Source: CAYLMM01 sp964384825 (GTDB taxonomy: Bacteria > Krumholzibacteriota > Krumholzibacteriia > LZORAL124-64-63). From it: a stretch of DNA of 60,656 nt. Below are positions 35,521-44,175 of this stretch, piece by piece (position 1 is the stretch's first letter; every line of letters begins with the position of its first letter). A program made the position numbers and the translations under genes. Where the stretch lies: positions 1-60,656 of the forward strand of contig CAYLMM010000010.1 of assembly GCA_964384825.1 (NCBI GenBank), written 5' to 3'. Below the pieces are notes generated by a model. It was not told where the DNA came from. It made no database searches and saw only the letters and a list, made by a program, of their open reading frames with translations.

Positions 35521-38500
35521 ACGACAAGATCGACTACACCCGCTCCGGCGGCGGCCCGACCGGCTGGATGGTCCGCAACGGCGTGACGCCGAACCTGCTG
35601 ATGCTGGTGCTGCTGGTCGGCGGCCTGCTGATGGCCGGCAACATCAAGCAGGAGGTCTTTCCCGAGTTCACACTCGATTTCGTGACCGTCACGGTGCCCT
35701 ATCCCGGCGCCAGCCCGGCCGAGGTCGAGCAGGGGATCGTCCTGGCGGTCGAGGAGGAGGTCCGCGGCATCGACGGCGTGAAGGAGGTCACCTCCACCGC
35801 CAACGAGGGCTCGGGCAGGGTCTCGATCGAGCTCGAGGAGGGCGGCGACACCCAGCGCGCCTACCAGGACATCAAGCAGGCGGTCGACCGCATCGTCACC
35901 TTCCCCGAGGACGCCGAGAAGCCGCGGGTCTCGCTGCTGTCGCGCCGTCGCCAGGTGGTCGAGCTGGTGGTCCACGGCGACGTCTCGGAGTGGACGCTGC
36001 GCGGGGTGCTCGAGGAGGTCCGCGACGAGCTGCTGCAGGATCCCGGCATCACCCAGGTCGACGTGATCGGGGCCCGCGACTACGTGATCGCGATCGAGAT
36101 CCCGCAGGAGAAGCTGCGGGCCTACGGGCTGACCCTCGGCGAGGTGGCCCGGGCGGTCGACCAGGCTGCCGTCGAGCTGCCCGGCGGCTCGGTGCGCACC
36201 GAGGCCGGCGAGATCATGCTGCGGATGCGCGAGAGGCGGGACTGGGCCGACGAGTTCGCCCGCATCCCCATCATCACCGGCGGCGACGGCTCCATCCTGA
36301 CCCTGGCCGATATCGGCGATGTCGTCGACGGCTTCGAGGACACCGACAGGGTCGGCACCTTCGACGGCCAATTGGCGATGCGCCTGGACGTCTACCGCAT
36401 CGGCGACCAGACCCCGATCGGGGTGTCCGAGGCGGTGCACGAACGGATCGAGGAGATCGAGCCGGGGCTGCCGCCCGGCATCGGCATCGACATCCTGAAC
36501 GACCGGTCCGACATCTACGCCCAGCGCCTGAACCTGCTGCTGCGCAACGGTTCGATCGGCCTGCTGCTGGTGTTCATCGTGCTCGGCCTTTTCCTCGAGC
36601 TGCGGGTGGCCTTCTGGGTGGCGATGGGCATTCCCACCTCCTTCCTCGGGGCGCTGCTGTTTTTGCCGTTGGCCGACATCTCGATCAACATGATCTCGAT
36701 GTTCGCCTTCATCGTGGCGCTGGGCATCGTGGTCGACGACGCCATCGTCGCCGGCGAGAACATCTACGAGTACCGCAAGCGGGGGATGGGGGCGATCCAG
36801 GCCGCCATCAAGGGCGCCCGCGACGTGATGGTGCCGATCACGTTCTCCATCCTGACCAACATCGCGGCCTTCATTCCGCTGACGCTGGTGCCCGGAATGA
36901 TGGGCAAGATCTGGCGCGTGATCCCGATCGTCATCAGCACGGTCTTCATCATCTCCTGGGTCGAGTCGCTGCTGATCCTGCCTTCGCACATGGGGCACGG
37001 CAAGGAGGGCGGACGTCCCTGGCGCCTGCCCGGGCAGCGGCGCCTCTCGGAATGGCTCGCGAACTTCTCCGAGGAGACCTACGGCGGCTTCGCCGAAAAA
37101 TTCCTGCGCCGCCGCTATCTGACCCTGTCGATGGGTCTGGCCGTGCTGGTTGTGGTGTTGGGCTACGTGATCAGCGGCCGGATGGGCATGCAGATGATGC
37201 CGCGGGTCGAATCGGACATCTCGGTGGTGACCGCAGTGCTGCCCTACGGCAGTCCCCTTTCCGAGACGCAGGAGGTGCGCGACCGCCTGACCGCGGGATT
37301 CGAGCGGGCCGTCGCCGGGGTCGGCCGCGAGCAGGAGTGCACCGGGTTGTTCGCCCTGATCGACGGCAGCCGGGTCGAGGTGACGGCGTTCCTGACCGAC
37401 TCCAAGGTCCGCCCGATGACCACCACCGACCTCACCGCCGCGTGGCGCCGCGAGACGGGGGAGATCCCGGGTCTGGAGAGCCTGCGCTTCGAGTCCGACC
37501 GGGGCGGTCCCGGCTCGGGCAAGTCGCTGACCGTCGAGCTCTCGCACCGCGATATCGCCACCCTCGAGGCCGCCGGCGCCAGCGTGGCCGCCTCGCTCGC
37601 GGAATTCTCCAACGTCAAGGACATCGACGACGGCTTTGCCGGCGGCAAGGAGCAGCTCGACTACACGATGACCGACCGCGGCCTGAGCCTGGGGCTGACC
37701 GCCGGCGACGTGGCCCGCCAGCTGCGCAATTCCTTCTACGGTTCGGAGGCCCTGCGCCAGCAGCGCGGACGCAGCGAGGTGCGGGTCCTGGTGCGCCTGC
37801 CGGAGGCCGAGCGCATCAGCGAGTTCGACATCGAGGAATTGATGATCCGCACGCCCGCCGGCACCGACGTGCCCCTGCGCGAGGTGGCCGAGGTCGAGCG
37901 GGGACGCGCCTACACGTCCATCACCCGGCGCAACGGACGCCGCACCCAGCAGGTGACCGCCGACGTCGAACCCCCGAGCCAGACCAACCAGGTCAACGCC
38001 GTGCTCTCGGCCCAGATCCTGCCGCAGCTGCAGGAGGACTACCCCGGCCTGAGCTCGGTCTACGAGGGCCGCGAGGCGGACATGCGCGAAAGCACGTCGA
38101 GCCTATACTCGGGCTTCGGGATGGCCATGCTGGGCATCTACGTGCTGCTGGCCATTCCCTTCCGCAGCTACACCCGGCCGGCGGTGGTGATGTTCAGCAT
38201 TCCCTTCGGCATCGTGGGCGCCGTCTTCGGCCATCTGATCATGGGCTACAGCATGAGCCTGATCAGCATGATGGGGATCGTGGCGCTTTCGGGGGTGGTG
38301 GTGAACGACGCCCTGGTGCTGGTCGACTTCACCGACAAGATGCGCCAAGCCGGCCATCCGCCCGCCGAGGCTGTGCGGCTGGCCGGCGTGCGCCGGTTCC
38401 GCCCGATCCTGCTGACGACCCTGACGACCTTCGGCGGCCTGGCCCCGATGATCTTCGAGACCTCGCGTCAGGCGCGCTTCATGATCCCGATGGCGCTGTC

Positions 38501-38648
38501 GCTGGGATACGGGGTCGTCTTCGCCACGGCCATCACGCTGGTCATGGTGCCCTGCCTCTACCTCGTGGTGGAGGACGCCCACGAACTCGCGGCCCGGATC
38601 GGAGCGCGGATCCAGCGTCATCTGCCCGACCGGGGAGCATCATCATGA
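35517..38648 (+). CDS. RND-superfamily multidrug efflux permease (AcrB/HAE1-like)
   Basis: 1043 residues beginning with GTG that overlaps the adaptor stop. Twelve transmembrane segments and two large periplasmic loops are apparent. TM4 carries the proton-relay pair in ALGIVVDDAIVAGENIYEYR. The late motif GIVALSGVVVNDALVLVDFTDKMR is also typical. Proton-driven export of hydrophobic drugs, dyes or lipids is expected; no metal-pump signature stands out. Its stop codon overlaps the next ATG (ATGA), tying a sulfatase-like lipoprotein to the same operon. Confidence 0.95.
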   Translation: MNDKIDYTRSGGGPTGWMVRNGVTPNLLMLVLLVGGLLMAGNIKQEVFPEFTLDFVTVTVPYPGASPAEVEQGIVLAVEEEVRGIDGVKEVTSTANEGSGRVSIELEEGGDTQRAYQDIKQAVDRIVTFPEDAEKPRVSLLSRRRQVVELVVHGDVSEWTLRGVLEEVRDELLQDPGITQVDVIGARDYVIAIEIPQEKLRAYGLTLGEVARAVDQAAVELPGGSVRTEAGEIMLRMRERRDWADEFARIPIITGGDGSILTLADIGDVVDGFEDTDRVGTFDGQLAMRLDVYRIGDQTPIGVSEAVHERIEEIEPGLPPGIGIDILNDRSDIYAQRLNLLLRNGSIGLLLVFIVLGLFLELRVAFWVAMGIPTSFLGALLFLPLADISINMISMFAFIVALGIVVDDAIVAGENIYEYRKRGMGAIQAAIKGARDVMVPITFSILTNIAAFIPLTLVPGMMGKIWRVIPIVISTVFIISWVESLLILPSHMGHGKEGGRPWRLPGQRRLSEWLANFSEETYGGFAEKFLRRRYLTLSMGLAVLVVVLGYVISGRMGMQMMPRVESDISVVTAVLPYGSPLSETQEVRDRLTAGFERAVAGVGREQECTGLFALIDGSRVEVTAFLTDSKVRPMTTTDLTAAWRRETGEIPGLESLRFESDRGGPGSGKSLTVELSHRDIATLEAAGASVAASLAEFSNVKDIDDGFAGGKEQLDYTMTDRGLSLGLTAGDVARQLRNSFYGSEALRQQRGRSEVRVLVRLPEAERISEFDIEELMIRTPAGTDVPLREVAEVERGRAYTSITRRNGRRTQQVTADVEPPSQTNQVNAVLSAQILPQLQEDYPGLSSVYEGREADMRESTSSLYSGFGMAMLGIYVLLAIPFRSYTRPAVVMFSIPFGIVGAVFGHLIMGYSMSLISMMGIVALSGVVVNDALVLVDFTDKMRQAGHPPAEAVRLAGVRRFRPILLTTLTTFGGLAPMIFETSRQARFMIPMALSLGYGVVFATAITLVMVPCLYLVVEDAHELAARIGARIQRHLPDRGASS

Positions 38649-40042
38649 AGACGATGACGTTCGCGTTGTTCGCGGCCGTTGCGCTGGCGGCTCTGGGCGG
38701 CTGCGGCGCCGATCCCGCCGCCGAACTGCGCGGCGACGGCCCGTCGCCGCCGGTGGTGCTGCTGGCGATCGACACCCTGCGCGGCGATCATCTGGGCTGC
38801 GACGGGATGGAGGGCCTGCGGACGCCGCGGATCGACGCCCTGGCCGCAGACGGGGTCCGTTTTTCCCGCTGCTATTCGGCCGCGCCCTGGACGCTGCCGT
38901 CGTTCGCCTCGGTCTACACCGGCCTGCGTCCCTGGCGGCACGGGACGGTCGGCGGCCCGCGGGCGGTGCTGGCCGACAGCTTCACCACCCTGGCCGAGCA
39001 TTTCGCCGCCGCCGGCTACGCCACCGGCGCCGCGGTGACGATCAACTACGTCGGGCCGGATTTCGGGATGACCCAGGGCTTCGAACGGGTAACCGACTTC
39101 TCGGTCGCCTCCCACCGCGACCAGGGGCTGAAGGTGACCAACGAGGGACGCAAGCTCGCGGCCGCCTGGCGCGACCGTCCCTTCCTGATGCTGCTGCACT
39201 GGTTCGATGTCCACGCTCCCTATACCCCGCCGGCCCCCTTCGACCGGATGTACTACGCGGGCGACGAGAAGGCTCCGGGCGCGCCGATCACCGACATGCT
39301 GCTGTCCGACGCCAACCGCGCGCCCAACAGCGCCGGCGGCATGTACGACTGGCTCGCCGGGGTGACCGACCTGGAATTCCCGCGCCGGCAGTACGAGGCC
39401 GGCGTCAGCTACGTCGACCAACAGGTGGGACGGGTGCTCGACCGCCTGGTCGAGCTGGGCCTCTACGACAAGGCGCTGATCGTGCTCTTCGCCGACCACG
39501 GCGAGCATCTGGGCGAGCACGACATCTGGTTCACCCATTCGCTGCCCTACGTCGAGGCCGTGCGGGTGCCTTTGATCGTGAAGCTGCCCGGCGGCCGGGA
39601 GGCAGGCCGCGTGGTGGACGAGACGGTCTCGACGATGGACATCCTGCCGACCCTGCTCGACGCGGCGGGCCTGCCGACGCCAGACGGACTCGACGGCCGC
39701 AGCCTCGCCGCGCCGCTGCTCGGCATGCGCGACCGCGGCGCCTCGCTGACCCTCTCCGAACAGGGCGGGATGGACGATCGCTGGTCGAAGGCCCTGGTGG
39801 ATTGGCCGTGGCACGCGGTGCTGCTGCACGAGGACGGCGACGAGAGCCTCGAGCTCTACGATCTGGAAAACGACCCGGCCGCGGCAACCGATCTGGCGCC
39901 CGTGCGTACCGAAGAGGTTCGCCGGATGCGGGCGAGGCTGGACGCGTACATCGATCCGTCCTCGCCGGTCTCCGCCGGCGGCGGACAGGCCGTCGAACTG
40001 GACGAGGATGCGCGCCGGAAGCTGCGGGCCCTGGGATACTGA
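38645..40042 (+). CDS. Sulfatase-like lipoprotein with Thr nucleophile, coupled to the RND operon
   Basis: 465 residues; lipobox ALGGC (Cys20). Metal Asp43 is in LLAIDTLRGDHLG. APWTLPSFASVYTG aligns Thr83 with the formylglycine Cys of sulfatases. The second metal motif is LIVLFADHGEHLGEHD, and the protein ends LRALGY, shared with the paralog at 6183-7553. It is predicted to be a lipid-anchored phospho-hydrolase or transferase (inference). Its ATG overlaps the pump stop, so it is translated with the efflux system; an envelope lipid or glycan substrate handled by the pump is one explanation. Confidence 0.87.
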   Translation: MKTMTFALFAAVALAALGGCGADPAAELRGDGPSPPVVLLAIDTLRGDHLGCDGMEGLRTPRIDALAADGVRFSRCYSAAPWTLPSFASVYTGLRPWRHGTVGGPRAVLADSFTTLAEHFAAAGYATGAAVTINYVGPDFGMTQGFERVTDFSVASHRDQGLKVTNEGRKLAAAWRDRPFLMLLHWFDVHAPYTPPAPFDRMYYAGDEKAPGAPITDMLLSDANRAPNSAGGMYDWLAGVTDLEFPRRQYEAGVSYVDQQVGRVLDRLVELGLYDKALIVLFADHGEHLGEHDIWFTHSLPYVEAVRVPLIVKLPGGREAGRVVDETVSTMDILPTLLDAAGLPTPDGLDGRSLAAPLLGMRDRGASLTLSEQGGMDDRWSKALVDWPWHAVLLHEDGDESLELYDLENDPAAATDLAPVRTEEVRRMRARLDAYIDPSSPVSAGGGQAVELDEDARRKLRALGY

Positions 40043-40077
40043 CCCGCGGCGGCGGATCCCGATCGAAGGAGACCGCG

Positions 40078-40902
40078 ATGTCGGGTGGCGGAAGCGGCTG
40101 GCTGAAGGGCTGCGGCATCGGTTGCGCGGTGGTCCTGCTGCTGCTGATCCTGATCGGGGTCGGCGGCGGCCTGTTCGTCAAGCGGACCGTCGATTCGGTG
40201 CGCGCGACCGGCGACGCGATCGACGCCCTGGAAGAGGAATTCGGCAACGCCGGCGATTTCACTCCGGCGGCCGACGGCCGGCTGGCGGCCGAGAGGATCG
40301 AGGTCTTCCTGGCCGTTCGCGACGACACCGAGCGCCGCCGCCGCTCGACGGCCAAGATCTTCTCGACGCTGGATTCCGAAGGCCGGGGCGGGGTCCTGGC
40401 CAAGATCCGCGCCGGGATGAAGCTGCTGCCGGCCCTGAAGAGCTACGTCGACGATCGTACCGAAGCGATGCGTCGCCATGGCATGGGGCCGGGCGAATAC
40501 GCCTATTTCTACGGCCTGATCTACTACGGCTGGCTGGAATTCTCGCCGGGCGACGGCCCGGATTTCCGCATCTCGGGCGACGACGACGATCACGATTTCA
40601 GCGCCGAGGACGTGCGCGAGGAACGGCTGATCGAAAGGCTCGACTACATGAATTGGGGCGGGCGGCACTGGCTGGCCAACCAGCTCGAGGCGATCGACGC
40701 GGCCGGCGGCGGCGACGGCCCCTGGCGCGAACGGGTCGCCGCGGAACTCGAGGCCCTCGAGGACGACCGCACCCGCATGGCCTGGCGCGACGGGCTGCCC
40801 GAACGCATCGCCGATTCGCTGGCCCCCTACCGCGCGCGCCTGGCCGCGAGCTACGATCCGATGACCAACGCCGTGGAGTTCATGGTCGAACACCGGCATT
40901 GA
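40078..40902 (+). CDS. Membrane-anchored protein of unknown GCGIGC family (paralog 1)
   Basis: 274 residues. One N-terminal transmembrane helix begins with the motif GCGIGC at residues 11-16. The soluble part is charged and mostly helical, with an Asp/His-rich stretch near 160-175 (SGDDDDHDFSAED). The adjacent gene (40940-41800) encodes a diverged copy with the same N-terminal motif at the same residue numbers, similar EIFLAVRD and GLGEY-like blocks (here EVFLAVRD, GPGEYAYFYGLIYYGWL) and a related RL-AS...TN..EF C-terminal block. No function is recognised. It follows the efflux/sulfatase operon by 35 bases and may be co-transcribed. GAAGGAG lies upstream of the ATG. Confidence 0.75.
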   Translation: MSGGGSGWLKGCGIGCAVVLLLLILIGVGGGLFVKRTVDSVRATGDAIDALEEEFGNAGDFTPAADGRLAAERIEVFLAVRDDTERRRRSTAKIFSTLDSEGRGGVLAKIRAGMKLLPALKSYVDDRTEAMRRHGMGPGEYAYFYGLIYYGWLEFSPGDGPDFRISGDDDDHDFSAEDVREERLIERLDYMNWGGRHWLANQLEAIDAAGGGDGPWRERVAAELEALEDDRTRMAWRDGLPERIADSLAPYRARLAASYDPMTNAVEFMVEHRH

Positions 40903-40939
40903 CCGCCGGCGGCGATCGGCCGCCGACCGGGAGGAAGGA

Positions 40940-41800
40940 ATGGGCTTCCGGGACAACCGCTGGTTGATGGGCTGCGGCATCGGCTGCGGCGTGGTGCTGC
41001 TGCTGGGGATCCTGCTGACCGTCGGCGGGGGGCTCTGGATCCGGGGGCAATTCTCGGGCCTCGGCCGGGCCGAGGACAGCCGCGAGGAGTTGGCCGACCG
41101 CTTCGGCGCTCCGGCGGACTACGTTCCCGCGGCCGACCATTCCATCGCGCCGCGGCGGATGGAGATCTTCCTCGCGGTCCGCGATTCCCTGCGCGGTAGC
41201 CGGTCCGATCTGGAACGGATCAGCATCGATTTCCCCGCCCGGGTCGAGAACGCCGAAGGAATCTTCAGCAAGATCACCGCCGCGATCTCCGGCGTGGCGC
41301 AGATGATCGAGCCGATCGCCGGCCACGTCGACCGCCGCAACCGCCTGCTGCTGGATGCCGGCATGGGCCTGGGCGAGTACCTGCACATCTACAGCACCGC
41401 CTTCTACGGCTGGCTGGGGAAGGATGCCGGCGAGGGGCCGACGGTGGAAGCCGACGGCGCGCGCGCGAACCTGTTCGACGGCGAGGACGCGATGTTCGGA
41501 CCGAGACGCACCCGGAAGATCGCGCGCCGCACGATGATGGCCTTCCTGCGCAACTCGGTCGAAGGCGCGGTCGAATCGGGCGCCGACGCGGCCGACGTCG
41601 AAAGGCTGGAGGCGGAGCTGCGCCGTTGCGAACTGAGCCCTCGCGACCTGCCCTGGAGCGAAGGCCTGCCGCCGCCGGCGGCGGCTTCCTGCGAGCTCTT
41701 CCGACGCCGGCTGGAGGCGTCCTGGCACGGCGCGACGAACTGTTTCGAGTTCCCGCGCAACTACAAGCGGTCCTGGGAAATCTCGGTCGACGACGACTAG
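40940..41800 (+). CDS. Membrane-anchored protein of unknown GCGIGC family (paralog 2)
   Basis: 286 residues. GCGIGC at 11-16 starts a single transmembrane helix (VVLLLGILLTVGGGLWI). The shared blocks with paralog 1 are EIFLAVRDSLRGSR, GMGLGEYLHIYSTAFYGWLG and the C-terminal RRRLEASWHGATNCFEF. The middle is less conserved, so the duplication is old. Topology suggests a soluble domain outside the cytoplasm. Function unknown; AGGAAGG precedes the ATG. Confidence 0.75.
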   Translation: MGFRDNRWLMGCGIGCGVVLLLGILLTVGGGLWIRGQFSGLGRAEDSREELADRFGAPADYVPAADHSIAPRRMEIFLAVRDSLRGSRSDLERISIDFPARVENAEGIFSKITAAISGVAQMIEPIAGHVDRRNRLLLDAGMGLGEYLHIYSTAFYGWLGKDAGEGPTVEADGARANLFDGEDAMFGPRRTRKIARRTMMAFLRNSVEGAVESGADAADVERLEAELRRCELSPRDLPWSEGLPPPAAASCELFRRRLEASWHGATNCFEFPRNYKRSWEISVDDD

Positions 41801-41867
41801 CTCCGGCCGGGGGACGAACGTATCATGGTTCCGTTCGCCTGCGCTCCGTCCCGAACCGGAAGCCGTC

Positions 41868-42584
41868 ATGTCCTTCTACACCGATTTCGCCGACGCCTAC
41901 GAGGCGATTTTCCCCTTCCGGGAAGCGGTTCACGCCTTCCTGGACGGGATGCTGCCCGCCGCCGCCGGCCGGGTGCTGGACGTGGGCTGCGGCCCGGGCC
42001 GCTACTGCGGACGTTTCGCCGACGAGGGCCGTGCTGCGGTGGGGATCGATCCCGACGCGGCCATGATATCGACGGCCAGGCGCGATTATCCCGGCGCTCT
42101 TTTCCGCGAACTGGACATGGTTCGGATCGGCGAACTGGCCGCCGAGGGCCCCTTCGATCTCGCCTACTGCGTGGGCAACGTGCTGGCCCACCTCCCGCGG
42201 CGGGATCTGCCGGATTTCCTGGCGGCCTTGGCCGGCCTCGCGGCCCCGGGCGGAGTCTGGGTCTTCCAGACGGTCAACTGGGACCTCATCCTCGATCGCG
42301 GAGGCTGGGATTTTCCCGACCGCTCCCTGCCGGACGGCACGGTTTTCCGCCGCGAATACCGCGAAGTGGGGCCCGGCTCGGTGATCTTCGCCACCGGTCT
42401 GGAACGCGACGGCGCCACTCTGTTCTCGGGCGAGACGACCCTTCATCCCGTGCGCGCCGTCGAACTGGAGGCTGTCCACCGGGACGGCGGCTGGCGATGC
42501 GAAACCATGGCCGGCGACTTCGACGGCGCCGCCTTCGATCCGGCCGCTTCGCCGGCGATGATCGGCGTCTTCCGGCGCGGCTGA
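41868..42584 (+). CDS. Class I SAM-dependent methyltransferase
   Basis: 238 residues. Motif I VLDVGCGPGRYCGRF (about 37-51), acidic motif II end VGIDPDAAMIS, and motif IV-like FDLAYCVGNVLAHL show the Rossmann-fold methyltransferase core (Methyltransf_25/11 type). The substrate is unknown. It precedes xthA by 41 bases on the same strand; a second methyltransferase follows xthA. Confidence 0.88.
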   Translation: MSFYTDFADAYEAIFPFREAVHAFLDGMLPAAAGRVLDVGCGPGRYCGRFADEGRAAVGIDPDAAMISTARRDYPGALFRELDMVRIGELAAEGPFDLAYCVGNVLAHLPRRDLPDFLAALAGLAAPGGVWVFQTVNWDLILDRGGWDFPDRSLPDGTVFRREYREVGPGSVIFATGLERDGATLFSGETTLHPVRAVELEAVHRDGGWRCETMAGDFDGAAFDPAASPAMIGVFRRG

Positions 42585-42625
42585 CGCGCTTCTGACCCAT
42601 CCCCGAACGCCACGCGAGAGGACGC

Positions 42626-43393
42626 ATGCGCTACATCTCCTGGAACGTCAACGGACTGCGGTCCGCGCTCAAGAAGGGCTTCGCCGATTTCGCGGCCGAG
42701 GCCGACCCCGACATCCTCTGCCTGCAGGAGACGCGGGCCGAACCGCACCAGGTGGAGCTGGAGATGCCGGGCCGCTGCGTCTACTGGAATCCGGCGCGCA
42801 GGAAGGGCTACAGCGGAACCACCATCTTCACGCGCATCGAGCCGATGGACGTGCGCACCGGCCTCGGGGACGAGGATCTCGACGGCGAGGGCCGGGTGCT
42901 GACCCTCGAGTTCGCCGGGCACTTCCTGGTGAACGTCTACACCCCGAACTCCCAGCGCGAACTGGCGCGGCTGCCGCATCGGCAGAAGTGGGACATCGCG
43001 TTCCTGGCGCATCTGAAGGAGTTGGAAAAGAGCAAGCCCGTGGTCTGCTGCGGCGACCTGAACGTCTCGCACCAGGAGATCGACCTGGCCAATCCGCGCA
43101 GCAACAGGCGCAACGCCGGCTTCACCGACGAGGAGCGCGCCGGATTCTCGGCCTTCCTCGAGGCGGGATTCATCGACACCTTCCGCGAACTCAATCCCGG
43201 CCGGGAGGGATGCTACACCTGGTGGAGCTACCGGTCCGCGGCCCGCGAAAGGAACGTCGGCTGGCGGTTGGACTACTTCCTGATCTCCGGAGCGCTGCGG
43301 CCGCGGTTGGCCGGGGCGGAGATTCTCGCCGACGTCCACGGATCGGACCATTGTCCGGTGGCGCTCGATCTGGACTGGGAGGCCGGGGGATGA
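42626..43393 (+). CDS. xthA: Exodeoxyribonuclease III / AP endonuclease
   Basis: 255 residues, usual length. Active-site motifs are MRYISWNVNGLRSALKKGF (Asn7), LCLQETRAE (metal Glu), LVNVYTPNS (Tyr), CCGDLNVSHQEIDLANP (Asp-Asn pair), RLDYFLIS and GSDHCPVALDL (catalytic Asp-His). It cleaves abasic sites and removes 3'-blocking groups in base-excision repair. Its stop overlaps the ATG of the downstream methyltransferase by four bases. Confidence 0.95.
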   Translation: MRYISWNVNGLRSALKKGFADFAAEADPDILCLQETRAEPHQVELEMPGRCVYWNPARRKGYSGTTIFTRIEPMDVRTGLGDEDLDGEGRVLTLEFAGHFLVNVYTPNSQRELARLPHRQKWDIAFLAHLKELEKSKPVVCCGDLNVSHQEIDLANPRSNRRNAGFTDEERAGFSAFLEAGFIDTFRELNPGREGCYTWWSYRSAARERNVGWRLDYFLISGALRPRLAGAEILADVHGSDHCPVALDLDWEAGG

Positions 43394-44175
43394 ACGGCGG
43401 CATCTACGCCGACCCGCTGATCTACGATATCCTCGGCACGCCGGGAACAGCGGGCGAGGTCGACCGGCTGGAACGGATCAGCCGCGCCTGGGGGCGCGCG
43501 CCCGGATCCGGTTCGACGTGGCTGGAGCCGGCCTGCGGGACGGGGCGTCATCTGCGGGTGATCGCCGGCCGCGGGATGCGGGCGGTCGGTTTCGACATCG
43601 AGCCCGCGATGATCGATTTCGCCGCCGAGCGGTTGCGGCGCCGGGGTCTGGACGGCCTGGTCCGGGTCTTCGCCGCCGGCATGGCCGACTTCGAATCGGT
43701 GGCGCCCGGTTCGATCGACTTCGCCTTTCTGCCCGACAATTCCCTGCGCCACCTGGAAAGCGACGACGCGGTGCGGACCCATTTCGCCCGCGTCGGACGG
43801 GCCCTGGCCCCGGGCGGCGTCTACGCCGTCGGCCTGACCCTGTCGGTCTACGGATCGGAGGCCGCCGAGGAGGACATCTGGCGCGCGGCGAGGGGCTCCT
43901 GCCGCGTGGTGCAGATGGTGAACTACCTGCCGCCGGGCGCCGGGGGGCCCGGGCCGCGCACCGAGCGCGTGCTCAGCCATCTGGCGATCACGCGGCCCGG
44001 CGGAACCGAACACCGCGACGCCGTCTACGATCTGCGTTGCTACGATCAGCGGCAGTGGGACCGGTTGGTGGCGTCGTCGGACCTGGAAACCGCCGCCAGC
44101 CTGGACGGGGCGGGGAACCTGCGGGAAGGCCGCGGGCTGGCCTATCAGATCGAGGTGCTGCGTCCGGCCCGTTGA
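43390..44175 (+). CDS. Class I SAM-dependent methyltransferase
   Basis: 261 residues starting at an ATG that overlaps the xthA stop (ATGA). SAM-binding motif I is TWLEPACGTGRHLRVIAGRG, with motif II VGFDIEPAMIDFA and motif IV FAFLPDNSLRHL. The YADPLIYDILGTPGTAGEV N-terminus is typical of Methyltransf_25-type enzymes. The substrate is unknown. The 3' end overlaps the convergent LUD gene by 31 bases. Confidence 0.88.
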   Translation: MNGGIYADPLIYDILGTPGTAGEVDRLERISRAWGRAPGSGSTWLEPACGTGRHLRVIAGRGMRAVGFDIEPAMIDFAAERLRRRGLDGLVRVFAAGMADFESVAPGSIDFAFLPDNSLRHLESDDAVRTHFARVGRALAPGGVYAVGLTLSVYGSEAAEEDIWRAARGSCRVVQMVNYLPPGAGGPGPRTERVLSHLAITRPGGTEHRDAVYDLRCYDQRQWDRLVASSDLETAASLDGAGNLREGRGLAYQIEVLRPAR

